From: Chitinophaga pinensis
GTDB lineage: Bacteria; Bacteroidota; Bacteroidia; 2-12-FULL-35-15
NCBI GenBank assembly: GCA_945879015.1
Contig: CAMCUO010000025.1
Coordinates: 1 to 42,842, forward strand
DNA length: 42,842 bases
Direction of reading: 5' to 3'
In this document: positions 1 through 8,700 of the stretch, one piece after another
How the letters are laid out: every line of letters starts with the position of its first letter
Position numbering within the stretch: position 1 is the first letter of the stretch
The notes under the pieces: model-generated
The model's database searches: none
Told to the model about the DNA's origin: nothing
The model's input: only the letters and a program-made list of their open reading frames with translations
Made by a program: the position numbers and the translations under genes

Positions 1-650
1 AGCTTCCACTTCTCTCCATTCGGTCCATGGCCAAATGCAGGAGGATCTAAAATAATTCCGTTATATTTATTTCCTCTTTTTTCTTCACGCTTCACAAATT
101 TCAAAGCATCTTCTACTACCCAACGAATATTATTTAATCCAGAAAGCTCCATGTTTTCTTTGCTCCAAGTAACAACTTGTTTTATCGAATCAACATGTGT
201 AATATCTGCTCCTGCTGCTTTTGCTGCTAATGATGCTCCACCTGTGTACGCGAATAAATTCAATACTTTCGGTTGAGGAACACTCATCTTTTTTATTGTC
301 TCGTAAATAAAATCCCAATTAGAAGCTTGCTCCGGAAAAATGCCAACATGTTTAAAGGATGTTAATCCTAAGCGGAATTTTATAGCTGAATCAGAATTAT
401 TAATATCATACTTAATCTGCCATTGATCGGGCATTTGCTTGAATTTCTTCCATTCTCCAGATGAACTCGATCGAGGCATAAATTTTATATGCGCAAGCCT
501 TTCCCACTCAGCATTGCTTAATGTTTTATCCCACACAGCTTGCGGCTCTGGACGAATTGTAACATATTGACCAAAACGTTCAAGCTTTTCAAAATTGCCA
601 ACATCAATTAATTCGTAATCCGTAAAATTTTGTGGTGTAAGTAATTGCAT
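1..650 (-). CDS. Class I SAM-dependent rRNA methyltransferase (RlmI/RlmK-like), 5' part only
   Basis: Translating the minus strand from the ATG at 648-650 gives 216 open codons that run off the left edge, so the C-terminus is missing. The protein begins MQLLTPQNFTDYELIDVG. Its N-terminal part (about residues 1-110) looks like the substrate-binding region of the RlmI family. A Rossmann SAM site follows, with motif I VLNLFAYTGGASLAA, an acidic post-I residue (HVDS), and the catalytic-type motif ILDPPAFGHG near the edge. Known members methylate 23S rRNA cytosine or guanine; which base this one modifies cannot be read from the fragment. It is divergently oriented from gltX, with about 155 bp between them. 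The family is confident, the exact target is not. Confidence 0.85.
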   Translation of the reverse strand, partial: MQLLTPQNFTDYELIDVGNFEKLERFGQYVTIRPEPQAVWDKTLSNAEWERLAHIKFMPRSSSSGEWKKFKQMPDQWQIKYDINNSDSAIKFRLGLTSFKHVGIFPEQASNWDFIYETIKKMSVPQPKVLNLFAYTGGASLAAKAAGADITHVDSIKQVVTWSKENMELSGLNNIRWVVEDALKFVKREEKRGNKYNGIILDPPAFGHGPNGEKWK

Positions 651-762
651 CGGTCAATTTGGAAATTAATGATGACAAAGGTATTAAATTATTGTTGCCA
701 GATTCGTGCTTTGGGTTGATTTTGGATTTGTATTCTACCACCCTAATTTTCAAACTTTCAAA

Positions 763-792
763 TTGATACATCTTCAAATTAAATTATATTTG
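763..792 (+). promoter_or_regulatory. Bacteroidota-type promoter for gltX
   Basis: TTG at 763-765, a 19-nt spacer, then TATATTTG at 785-792, which matches the Bacteroidota consensus TTG-N(17-23)-TAnnTTTG. The predicted transcript start near 797 would leave only about 10 nt of leader before gltX. Assigned by motif and position only. Confidence 0.6.
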
Positions 793-805
793 CACCTCAA
801 TTTAA

Positions 806-2359
806 ATGATAATGGAAAAGCGAGTACGATTACGATTTGCACCAAGTCCGACAGGCGGTTTGCATATGGGTGGAGTTCGAACAGCATTGTTCAGTTATTT
901 GTATGCAAAAAAACACGGAGGAGATTTTATTCTACGGATTGAAGATACCGACCAAACCCGCTACGTTAAGGGCGCAGAAGAATATATTATTGCAGCATTA
1001 AAATGGTGTGGCATTGAACCCAATGAAGGGGTTGGATTTGGTGATGGCAAATTTGCACCTTATCGCCAAAGCGAAAGAAAAGAACTTGGGATTTATGCTA
1101 AGTATGCGAAACAATTAATTGATAGTGGAAATGCATATTATGCTTTTGATACTTCTGAAGAATTGGATGCGATGCGTAAACGATTGGAAGCTGCTAAAGT
1201 GGTAGCTCCACAATACAATTCGGTGAGTCGTCAAAATATGCGTAACTCATTAACCCTTTCTGAAGATGACGTGAAAAAATTGTTGGATGCAGGAACACCG
1301 CACGTTGTAAGATTAAAAGTGCCACGCAATGAAGAAATTCGTTTTCACGATATCATTCGTGGATGGGTCGTTGTGAATTCAACACAAGTAGATGATAAAG
1401 TTTTATTAAAAAGCGATGGAATGCCAACCTACCATTTGGCGCATATTGTAGACGATATTGAAATGGAAGTTTCACATGCCGTTCGTGGTGAAGAATGGCT
1501 TCCTTCTGCTCCCTCACATGTTTTGATTTATCGTTATTTGGGGATGGAAGACAAGATGCCTCAGTTTGCTCACTTGCCTTTGATTTTAAAAACGGACGGG
1601 AATGGAAAACTATCCAAGCGTGATAAGTCTGGAATACCAATGTTTCCATTAGATTGGTTTGATGAGCGCACAAATGAAAGTTATGTTGGTTATCGCGAAA
1701 GCGGATTTTTTCCCGAAGCATTTGTAAACATGTTAGCGATGTTGGGATGGAATCCAGGAACGACACAAGAAATATTTTCATTGGATGAATTGGTTGAAGC
1801 GTTTTCATTTGAACGTGTAAATAAATCGGGAGCAAAATTTGATCCTGAAAAAACTAAATGGTTTAATCAACAGTATTTGAGGGCTAAATCGGATTCGGAA
1901 TTAGCAACATTGTTTTCTCCTTTGTTAGCAGAAAATCTAAAAGGGACACAAGAATCAAGACACAAGAATCAAGCCTTTGTAGAGGGCGTTTGTAAATTAG
2001 TAAAAGAGAAAGCGCATTTTGTTTCTGAATTTTGGGCGAATGGGAATTATTTTTTTATTACACCAACTACTTACGATGCCGATGTAATTAAAAAACGTTG
2101 GAACGAACAAAGTGCAACATTTATAAAAGAAGTTACTGAAGCATTTAAAAGCTTGTCTTCATTTACCGCAGCAGAAACAGAAGCAACATTTAAAGCAACA
2201 GCAGAAAAATTAGGAATGGGGCCAGGACAAGTAATGCAATTGTTTCGCGTTTGTTTAAGTGGAGTTGGTGGCGGACCAATGTTGTTTGAAATGGTAGAAT
2301 TGTTAGGAAAAGAAGTAGTAGTAAATCGCTTGGAAACAGCAACAAATAATATCAAGTAG
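806..2359 (+). CDS. gltX: Glutamyl-tRNA synthetase
   Basis: This is a class I aminoacyl-tRNA synthetase of 517 residues, which charges tRNA-Glu with glutamate in the cytoplasm. The HIGH-type motif is HMGG at residues 20-23, in the context FAPSPTGGLHMGG. The KMSKS-type motif is KLSKR at about residues 268-272. The order of catalytic core then helical anticodon-binding half is normal, and the length is close to the usual 470-510. There are two possible starts, ATG at 806 and ATG at 812; the second (MEKRVRLRF) fits the family equally well. A good promoter lies directly upstream. The stop is 5 nt before folB, so the two genes are probably co-transcribed. The sequence does not show whether it discriminates against tRNA-Gln. 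Confidence 0.97.
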   Translation: MIMEKRVRLRFAPSPTGGLHMGGVRTALFSYLYAKKHGGDFILRIEDTDQTRYVKGAEEYIIAALKWCGIEPNEGVGFGDGKFAPYRQSERKELGIYAKYAKQLIDSGNAYYAFDTSEELDAMRKRLEAAKVVAPQYNSVSRQNMRNSLTLSEDDVKKLLDAGTPHVVRLKVPRNEEIRFHDIIRGWVVVNSTQVDDKVLLKSDGMPTYHLAHIVDDIEMEVSHAVRGEEWLPSAPSHVLIYRYLGMEDKMPQFAHLPLILKTDGNGKLSKRDKSGIPMFPLDWFDERTNESYVGYRESGFFPEAFVNMLAMLGWNPGTTQEIFSLDELVEAFSFERVNKSGAKFDPEKTKWFNQQYLRAKSDSELATLFSPLLAENLKGTQESRHKNQAFVEGVCKLVKEKAHFVSEFWANGNYFFITPTTYDADVIKKRWNEQSATFIKEVTEAFKSLSSFTAAETEATFKATAEKLGMGPGQVMQLFRVCLSGVGGGPMLFEMVELLGKEVVVNRLETATNNIK

Positions 2360-2364
2360 GTATA

Positions 2365-2715
2365 ATGCACAAAATACTAGTAGAAGGAATAAAAATATAC
2401 GCCTACCACGGTTGCTTGGTAGAAGAAAGTAAAATTGGTACAAACTACATTGTGGATGTTACAATGGAAACCGATTTTACTGATGCAGCAAAAGAAGACG
2501 ACCTAAGTAAAACTATTGATTATGTAGCTGTATACGATATTGTAAAAGCACAAATGGCAATCCGTTCAAAATTAATTGAACAAGTTGGACAGCGTATTGT
2601 TGACGAATTGAAAAAGCAATTTACTACTCTAAAAAAAGTAGAAGTAAAAGTAACGAAGTTGAATCCTCCCATGAATGGGAATGTTGAACGAGTATCTATA
2701 GTAATTTCGGAGTAA
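2365..2715 (+). CDS. folB: Dihydroneopterin aldolase
   Basis: FolB converts 7,8-dihydroneopterin to 6-hydroxymethyl-dihydropterin and glycolaldehyde in folate synthesis. The 116 residues match the usual 115-125. Visible family landmarks are the N-terminal GIKIYAYHGCLVEE strand, which carries the conserved Glu of the pterin pocket, the central TIDYVAVYD segment, and the VTKLNPP segment with the catalytic Lys near residue 100. It starts 5 nt after gltX and overlaps the next gene by one base (TAATG), which suggests one transcript with translational coupling. There is no clear Shine-Dalgarno sequence, as usual for this phylum. Confidence 0.95.
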   Translation: MHKILVEGIKIYAYHGCLVEESKIGTNYIVDVTMETDFTDAAKEDDLSKTIDYVAVYDIVKAQMAIRSKLIEQVGQRIVDELKKQFTTLKKVEVKVTKLNPPMNGNVERVSIVISE

Positions 2716-2897
2716 TGTCAACTAAAAAATGTTCTAAATGCGAAACGCCTTTTGAATGTTGCAACGAAAAAATGGGTTGCTGGTGCGAAGATTTAAACAT
2801 TGATTTAGCAACCCTAAATGAGTTAAAATCGAAATACGACAATTGCTTGTGCCTTATCTGTTTAAGGGAATATTCGCTGAAAGAGGCAATAAATTAG
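2715..2897 (+). CDS. Small cysteine-rich CWC-type protein
   Basis: A 60-residue cytosolic protein with four cysteines in its first half (CSKCETPFECC), then the GCWCEDL signature of the Cys_rich_CWC family, and a CLCLIC segment near the end. Family members have no established function; the paired Cys motifs suggest zinc binding, which is an inference. The start codon overlaps the folB stop codon, so translation is probably coupled. It is too short to be well scored by length alone, but the motif spacing and operon position make it a real gene. Confidence 0.85.
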   Translation: MSTKKCSKCETPFECCNEKMGCWCEDLNIDLATLNELKSKYDNCLCLICLREYSLKEAIN

Positions 2898-2918
2898 TGT
2901 TCTTAATCTGATTTTTAG

Positions 2919-2926
2919 TACTTTTG
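2919..2926 (+). promoter_or_regulatory. -7 promoter element upstream of tRNA-Cys
   Basis: TACTTTTG matches TAnnTTTG and ends 12 nt before the mature tRNA 5' end. A clear TTG partner at the expected distance is not evident, so the tRNA could also be read through from the upstream operon. Confidence 0.45.
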
Positions 2927-2938
2927 CAATCAAATTAA

Positions 2939-3009
2939 GGTCCTGTGGCCGAGTGGCTAGGCTGAGCTCTGCAAAAGCTCCTACTGCGGTTCGAATCCGC
3001 ACGGGACCT
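2939..3009 (+). tRNA. tRNA-Cys (GCA)
   Basis: A complete 71-nt cloverleaf. The acceptor stem is GGTCCTG paired with CGGGACC with one G-T wobble. The anticodon stem GAGCT/AGCTC holds the loop CTGCAAA, giving anticodon GCA. The T arm is TGCGG TTCGAAT CCGCA. The discriminator base is T (U73), the main cysteine identity base. CCA is not encoded. A strong terminator begins 6 nt downstream. Confidence 0.97.
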
Positions 3010-3014
3010 CAAAA

Positions 3015-3056
3015 GATTCCCTTCTTGCTGAAAGCAAGTCGGGAATTTTTGTTTTT
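3015..3056 (+). terminator. Rho-independent terminator after tRNA-Cys
   Basis: Stem TTCCC..CTTGC pairs with GCAAG..GGGAA around the loop TGAAA, followed by TTTTTGTTTTT. It ends the gltX-folB-tRNA transcription unit. Confidence 0.8.
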
Positions 3057-3058
3057 GG

Positions 3059-3086
3059 GTGCTCAAGTTTTTTAACTTGAAAGCAC
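3059..3086. repeat. Short stem-loop
   Basis: GTGCT and CAAGTT pair with AACTTG and AGCAC around a T-rich loop. No T-run follows on the plus strand, so it is not a typical terminator. It lies between the two copies of the tRNA 3' end. Role unknown. Confidence 0.4.
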
Positions 3087-3164
3087 AGAAAAATAAAAAT
3101 TAACGAAGGCCAGGGGCCAAGGGAATTATGCTTGTTAAGCGACCTTTTCAGGATCAACAAAGTT

Positions 3165-3183
3165 AATCCGCACGGGACCTCAA
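3165..3183 (+). repeat. Duplicated 3' end of tRNA-Cys (att-like direct repeat)
   Basis: AATCCGCACGGGACCTCAA is identical over 19 nt to 2994-3012, the end of tRNA-Cys plus 3 nt. No complete second cloverleaf can be folded here. Tyrosine integrases often use tRNA 3' ends and leave such a copy, but no integrase gene lies in the 150 bp between. Confidence 0.6.
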
Positions 3184-3190
3184 TAAAATA

Positions 3191-3228
3191 AAAGCCAGAT
3201 AAAAGTTTAACCTTATCTGGCTTTGTTT
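3191..3228. terminator. Bidirectional terminator
   Basis: A 12-bp perfect stem, AAAGCCAGATAA with TTATCTGGCTTT, around a 10-nt loop. It is followed by T-rich sequence on the plus strand and by TTTTATTTTATT on the minus strand. It is placed to end the minus-strand gene that stops at 3255. Confidence 0.75.
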
Positions 3229-3254
3229 AAAAAATTCGAAAGAATCTTGCCTAT

Positions 3255-3560
3255 TTAGAATGATGAAATAAGAGCATTAGGTGCAAACTGCTGAGCAACA
3301 ATAAACGCAGTATAAATTTTAATATACTCATCTAATTCGCTTGCATTATGACAAACCATATCATCACCGTGATTTAAATGAGCTTGAAGTGCATTCAATG
3401 AAACAGATATCTCGTGGCAATTTTCAACATTTCCTGGAGGTGTGTGGCAAACAGTTATTTTAGCTGGAGCAGCCTTTGAATTAAATCCTAAGCTAAGTCC
3501 TGATAATAATAAAACAACTGCAATAACAATAAGTTTAGCGAATTTCTGAAGAGTTTTCAT
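3255..3560 (-). CDS. Small exported CHxPPGN...HGD protein, function unknown
   Basis: 101 residues with an N-terminal basic region and a hydrophobic stretch (about residues 11-27) ending near SKA-AP, consistent with a Sec signal peptide. The mature part holds VCHTPPGNVENCHEISV, then HLNHGDDMVCH. This CHxPPGN...AHLxHGD motif recurs in many bacterial secreted proteins, usually as one module of a larger one. Here the module is nearly the whole protein, followed by about 35 residues of unrecognised sequence. The two Cys-His pairs, extra Cys and other His residues suggest metal or heme binding, which I infer and cannot show. It has its own -7 element upstream and a strong terminator downstream, so it is probably a single-gene unit. 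Confidence 0.7.
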   Translation of the reverse strand: MKTLQKFAKLIVIAVVLLLSGLSLGFNSKAAPAKITVCHTPPGNVENCHEISVSLNALQAHLNHGDDMVCHNASELDEYIKIYTAFIVAQQFAPNALISSF

Positions 3561-3582
3561 GTTTTTTGTTTTAAATTTTGTG

Positions 3583-3590
3583 CAAAAGTA
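3583..3590 (-). promoter_or_regulatory. -7 promoter element for the small exported gene
   Basis: On the minus strand this reads TACTTTTG, matching TAnnTTTG, 22 nt upstream of the start codon at 3560. No good TTG partner is seen at the normal distance. Confidence 0.4.
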
Positions 3591-3702
3591 ATCGACAAGA
3601 GATAAGATTCCTACGATTTAGCAACCTTTTTTAACGACAAAAACACAACTTGCTCATTTGGAGCACAATAGAATTACTTTGTTTTGATAATTTTAACTGA
3701 TA

Positions 3703-3852
3703 TTAGAATGGATTCGGATTAATCACAACAGGTGACCCCGAACTAAAATCAAGTGCAGCGCCACTACCAAAGAACCATTTATCGATTTCCTTTTGTGCTA
3801 TTAATACAGAAATTATTCCAGAAAAAACAAGTAGAGTAAATAATTTTTTCAT
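3703..3852 (-). pseudogene. Remnant N-terminus of a large T9SS-type surface protein
   Basis: A 49-codon frame starts with ATG at 3852 and stops at 3703. It encodes a clear signal peptide (basic MKKL, hydrophobic core, ending at A-Q) followed by IDKWFFGSGAALDFSSGSP. The W-[FY]-F-G-x-x-A-x-L-[DN]-F-x-[ST]-G-x-P pattern is, from my knowledge of the group, the start of the mature part of very large Bacteroidota proteins that end in gliding-motility or T9SS sorting domains. Nothing continuing that family is visible in any minus-strand frame down to the next gene, so I read this as the surviving 5' end of a deleted gene. It could still be expressed as a tiny secreted peptide. Confidence 0.55.
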
Positions 3853-3891
3853 AGGTCGGAGTTTTTGTTAGAATAAAGTTAGCCAATTTTT

Positions 3892-5358
3892 TTACATTTT
3901 ACTTTCAATCCATTCAATGTAGTCAAATTGTTTATCTATTGAATCAGCTTGAGCTTTCTTGCGCTCTATTAATAATTTTTTATAAATGAACTTCAACTTC
4001 TCTTTCTTCTGAGCCGTTTGCTTGCCATCTGAAATTAATCTTATTGCATCTAAAATTTTTAACGTCCCTTGATGTTTTTTCTCTTGTAATAAAAACCGTT
4101 TTGTGGATTGGTATTGATTATCAAAAAACAAATCTTCTTTTTCATACAACACAATCAAATATAATAAGCGAGTGTTTATTCGTTGCTCAATACGAATGTT
4201 CATTTCGCGCTCTGTATTTAATATTTTATTTAACCACTTAATTGCGGAGCGATAGTCTTCTTCACAAAAGGTTATTACAGCCATCATAAAAAACAAATCA
4301 AAAAGCGCAGGACTGAATAACAAACTTATTTTTTTTAATTCTGGCTCAATTTTTTTAATTAGAACAACTCCTTCGACAGTTTCTCCGAGTTTATAAAGTA
4401 AAAACAACTCGCTTTCGTGTGTGTGAATAAATATCATTTTTGAAAGTGTCGCATTTTTTATTTTATAGGTATGAATAAAACTACGTTGTTTATTAAGCAT
4501 TGGCCTCACCTCATCATACTTCTCCATCGCAAACATTAAGTTTACAAGGTTGTTGTTGTTACTATTATAAATGTGTGGCAAGTCGACAATAAACTGCTTG
4601 TTGGTTTCTAATAAAGCGTTTATTTCTTTATAACACGTTAATCGTGACAAAGCTTTGTTTTCTATTGAATAAATTAAGCCCTTTGCTGAATGGTAATAGT
4701 ACTTTGCCCAAAAACTGTTTACTTCTTTTTTAGGTGGATAATGTAATTTTAGTTCTTCCTCACTTTCTCTTAAAAAAGCAGGCGAAACCTTTCCGCGATA
4801 CATCTCTATCTGAATTTTAAATGCAATCCTCATCAAAACTGATGAAAGCCTAATTACATCTAATATACGCAGCTCTTCGTCAAAACTTTCATATAATTTT
4901 TTTACATCTTCATCTTTTATAAATACAAGAATTTCCCATCTAACAATAAGCTTAAGAATTGAAAACTTTTCAAGTGAGTATGCTTCAGCTTTAGCCTTCT
5001 TAATTACTTTTTTACATTGATCAAACAAGCCTTTCTGATACAATATTTCAATAGTCATAAGAATATTGCAATAGCGCGTCAAAAATGTACGATCTTTATG
5101 AAAAGCATTTAAACTGTCTAAAACATGGTTATATAAATAGTGCTTTTCGGAAGGTAAATGTGAAATAAAAGCTTCTTTATTAAATGTTGTTTTTATCTTT
5201 TGTTCATTGTATTCTTCTTGCTTTTCAATGGCATCAAACAGTCGGATATAGTTGTTCTCTCCTGCGATAACATGGCGAGCGGAAAAGATTTTAAAATATC
5301 TTTTCTCAGACATGCTTAAGTTTTTAATCAATTGGTGGAGTTCGCCAGATGGTTTCAT
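3892..5358 (-). CDS. Conserved Bacteroidota helical-repeat protein, function unknown
   Basis: 488 residues, cytosolic by appearance: no signal peptide and no membrane segment. The sequence is rich in Lys, Leu, Ile and Glu and predicts as almost entirely alpha-helical, with paired helices resembling TPR units but without a clean TPR consensus. The N-terminus contains LSMSEKRYFKIFSARH, a motif I associate with a widespread Bacteroidota family of hypothetical proteins of about 480-530 residues. That family has no assigned function; a scaffold or protein-binding role is a guess from the fold. It is transcribed away from the T9SS block. No clear promoter element was found immediately upstream. Confidence 0.75.
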   Translation of the reverse strand: MKPSGELHQLIKNLSMSEKRYFKIFSARHVIAGENNYIRLFDAIEKQEEYNEQKIKTTFNKEAFISHLPSEKHYLYNHVLDSLNAFHKDRTFLTRYCNILMTIEILYQKGLFDQCKKVIKKAKAEAYSLEKFSILKLIVRWEILVFIKDEDVKKLYESFDEELRILDVIRLSSVLMRIAFKIQIEMYRGKVSPAFLRESEEELKLHYPPKKEVNSFWAKYYYHSAKGLIYSIENKALSRLTCYKEINALLETNKQFIVDLPHIYNSNNNNLVNLMFAMEKYDEVRPMLNKQRSFIHTYKIKNATLSKMIFIHTHESELFLLYKLGETVEGVVLIKKIEPELKKISLLFSPALFDLFFMMAVITFCEEDYRSAIKWLNKILNTEREMNIRIEQRINTRLLYLIVLYEKEDLFFDNQYQSTKRFLLQEKKHQGTLKILDAIRLISDGKQTAQKKEKLKFIYKKLLIERKKAQADSIDKQFDYIEWIESKM

Positions 5359-5570
5359 CGCTTCTGAATTTCAATAATACTGTTAAAACAAATCTCTAAA
5401 TGTATTGATAAATATACAATTTAATTTTAAATGTGGCAAATCAGACTTCCAATAATGTTTTGTTTTAGACTTGTTTTAGGTTTCATTGTCAACTAAATTT
5501 GATTTATTAATAATCAAAAAACTAAAAGCTACTATGAAAACTACTGAACTAATTTGCATCGTTATTTTTT

Positions 5571-5612
5571 AATCCCCTCTGATTTAGCCTGTTTTTAAAA
5601 GGGGCAAGGATT
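5571..5612. repeat. Degenerate inverted repeat, AATCCCC...GGGG type
   Basis: AATCCCCT at the left pairs imperfectly with AGGGGCAAGGATT at the right across about 20 nt. It resembles a decayed copy of the AATCCCC/GGGGATT repeats common between genes in this phylum. Confidence 0.35.
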
Positions 5613-5630
5613 TTCGATGACTTGGAAACT

Positions 5631-5663
5631 TTTGCTCTTTCACGTTTTTTTAATTTAATTTTT
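5631..5663 (+). promoter_or_regulatory. Possible promoter of the first T9SS-substrate gene
   Basis: TTTG at 5631-5634, a 21-nt spacer, then TAATTTTT at 5656-5663, one mismatch from TAnnTTTG. It would give a leader of about 35 nt. Confidence 0.35.
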
Positions 5664-5703
5664 CTTTTACAAAGCATCGTTGAAAATAAAAATCACTCCC
5701 AAC

Positions 5704-8700
5704 ATGAAACATTTAAAACTTTTTACTGCTCTCCTTTTTTTATTTATAATTTCTGCCAAGGCACAAAACAGCGTTTCCTGGTCAACCAAGTATGAACACT
5801 CAAAATGTTTTATAGAAAATAAAGGTCAATTCCACCTTCCAAGCGGAAGTGAGCCCGTAAAGTTTGCATACGACAATAGTTCAACTAGAATTTATTTTAC
5901 TAAAAAGGGTGTTACATATAGCTTTCTTAAAGTATGGAAAGACCAAGAAGACGAAGGAGAAAGAGAAAAAGACATTAAAAAGGTAAACTTTCAAAATGTA
6001 AGAACTGTTGAAGAGTGGAAAAAGAAAGAAGAAGAAGAGCACAAGGCAAAGTTTATTGCCGACTATGTTAATATAGAATGGGAAAACTCAAATCCCAATG
6101 TTGAAATAGTTGCCGAACAAAAAATTTCTAGTTATTTCAGTTATACATTTAAAGATGAAACAGGCAAAAAAGTAAATGAGAATTTTTTGGCAGGTTATGA
6201 AAAGATAACTTACAAAAATCTTTATCCAAACATCGATGTTGAATATGTTTTTCATGCATCAGAAGGAATAAAATACTCTATCACTCTTCATCCAGGGGCA
6301 GATCCATCTGTAATAAAAATGAAATATGATGGCAACAAAAAACTGTCTATTAAAAATGGAAATTTAATTATTGGTACTGAGCTAGGAGAAATTATTGACC
6401 ATGCTCCAATCACTTTTTATGGTGGCAACATGCCAACTGTAATCAAATCAAATTTTGTAAAAACAGGAAATAAAATTTCATTTCAATTAGATGCATACGA
6501 TAATACTAAAACAGTAATTATCGATCCATGGACTGTTACCCCTGCGTTTGCTACTAACTGGGATTGTGTTTGGGAATGTGAAAAAGACGGAGCAGGAAAT
6601 GTTTACATTATTGGTGGTGTAACTCCATTGCAATTATTGAAATATAACTCCACAGGAGTTCTTCAGTGGACCTACAACACTCCCTATGATACATCAGCAT
6701 GGTTAGGGACATTTGCAACAGATAATGCCGGAAACTCTTATGTTACTGAAGGGTCGGTTGCCGCGATACAAAAAATAAGTACAGCAGGGGCTATGATTTG
6801 GGACAACCCTAGTCCAGGGGGGCTTTTTGCAAGTACTGAATTTTGGAACATTGCATTTAACTGCGATCAAACGCAATTGGTAATTGGCGGAACGGGCGGA
6901 TTCTTGCCCCCACTTCCGTACGTTTATAACGTGGATGTATTAACAGGAAACATGACAGCCAGCTTACAAGTTACGGGTGGAGCACTTTTCCCGACTCAGG
7001 AAGTAAGAGCTATTACGGCCTGCGGAAATGGAAAATTTTATTGGCTTTCGCACGACTCCATTGGCTTTTTCAATCAGAATTTTTCTTTCTGTCCAACAGG
7101 AAGTGCATCTGCAAGATATCATAAAACCAATGGTTATAGTTTTGGATACAAATGTGAAAACTGGAGAAAAAATAATACAGGAATAAATGCAATAAGAGCG
7201 AATACAAATTTTGTTTATACTCACAGAGGAAGCATTGTTGAGAAGCGTTCATTAACAACAGCAAACGTTGTAACTTCCGTAGCAATTGCTGGTGGAACAT
7301 TTTCAGGAGGACAAGTAAGAAACAGCGGTATCGATATTGATGCTTGCGGGAATGTATATGTGGGCTCTCAAAGTTCGGTTGTTAAGTATGATGCCAACCT
7401 TGTTGTTTTGGCTACTTATCCAACATCATTTAATGTTTACGATGTTCATGTTTCTAATGCAGGTGAAATTATCGCATGTGGTTCTACGGGCAATTCTGGA
7501 ACTGCAGTAAGAACTGGATACATACAACAAATAACTGCAGGAGCATGTGCAACATTGGCTCTCACTTGTTGTGATGCAACTATTTGTGCTCCAGCAACAA
7601 TGTGTGTAACTGCATCTGCTGTTACATTACAAGCTGCTACACCAGGTGGAACATGGAGTGGAACAGGTGTAAATGCTGCTGGAGTTTTTAATCCTGCAAT
7701 TTCTGGCGTTGGTTCATTTGTTATTACATATACACTAACTTGTGGCACTGATGCTGTAACTATTGTTGTTTCTCCTTGTACTGCATTAAACTTATGTCAA
7801 GGCCCTGGAGCATTATCTGCTACGGTTTCTGGAGGAACAGCAATTTACTCGTGGCAAACCTCTTCAACTACTACCCCTTGTGTTGCGGGTATCGGCTTTT
7901 GTGCTGGAGCATTTACAGTTGTTGGTCCTCCAGTAACAACGTGGACAACTTTTGCAACGGGAACAACTGTTACATTACCTGGAACATATCCGATTCAGAT
8001 TGTTGATGGAAGTGGTACAATCATAACAATTCCAAATGCTGCTGCTTATGCTGCATTAGCGGCTTGTTCAGGTTGTCCTGCTTTAACTGCAAACATTACA
8101 GGTCAAGTTAACGTTGCTTGTTATGGTGCTTCTACAGGAAGTTTTAATGCATCTACAACTGGAGGTGCAACACCTTGGGATTATACTTTAATGTTAGGAG
8201 CTACCACAATAGCTACATTTACAAACGTAGCAGGAACTCAAAGTTTCACGGGACTTGCTGCTGGAACTTATACTTTAAATATTTTAGATAATGCAGGATG
8301 CCCTGGAACGATTACCGTTACTATTACACAGCCATCAAGCCCTTTAACTATTACTTTAGTTTCTTCGATTCCTACTGGTTGCTCAACTGCTCCTGGAGCA
8401 GCAACGGTAATCGCTTCAGGAGGAACCGTGGGCTCTGGATATACATATAATTGGACTCCATTGGGTGGATCAACTGCGAGTGGTTCATTCGCGGTATCGG
8501 GCACTTACACTGTAACAGCAACTGATGGAAACGGATGCACCTCTACATTATCTGTTTTTATTGGATTGTCAGGTGGTCCAACTTCAAGTATTACATCACA
8601 AACAAATGTCAATTGTAATGGTGGAGCAACTGGAGCTGCAACAGCAGCTGGCGCAGGAGGAATTCCTGGATATGCTTACTCTTGGAGTGGTGGCGCTGGA

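Larger units (their letters stand above)
5359..5703. other. Intergenic region between divergent genes
   Basis: About 345 bp without a supported gene. A 12-codon frame starting with ATG at 5534 is too short to call. The stretch holds a degenerate inverted repeat (5571-5612) and a weak promoter candidate (5631-5663) for the following T9SS gene. Confidence 0.6.

Noticed and set aside
3105..3183. A second tRNA-Cys gene
   Set aside because: Only the last 19 nt match; no acceptor, D or anticodon arm can be folded upstream.
5680..5703. TTG start for the first T9SS gene
   Set aside because: The signal peptide begins cleanly at the ATG at 5704.
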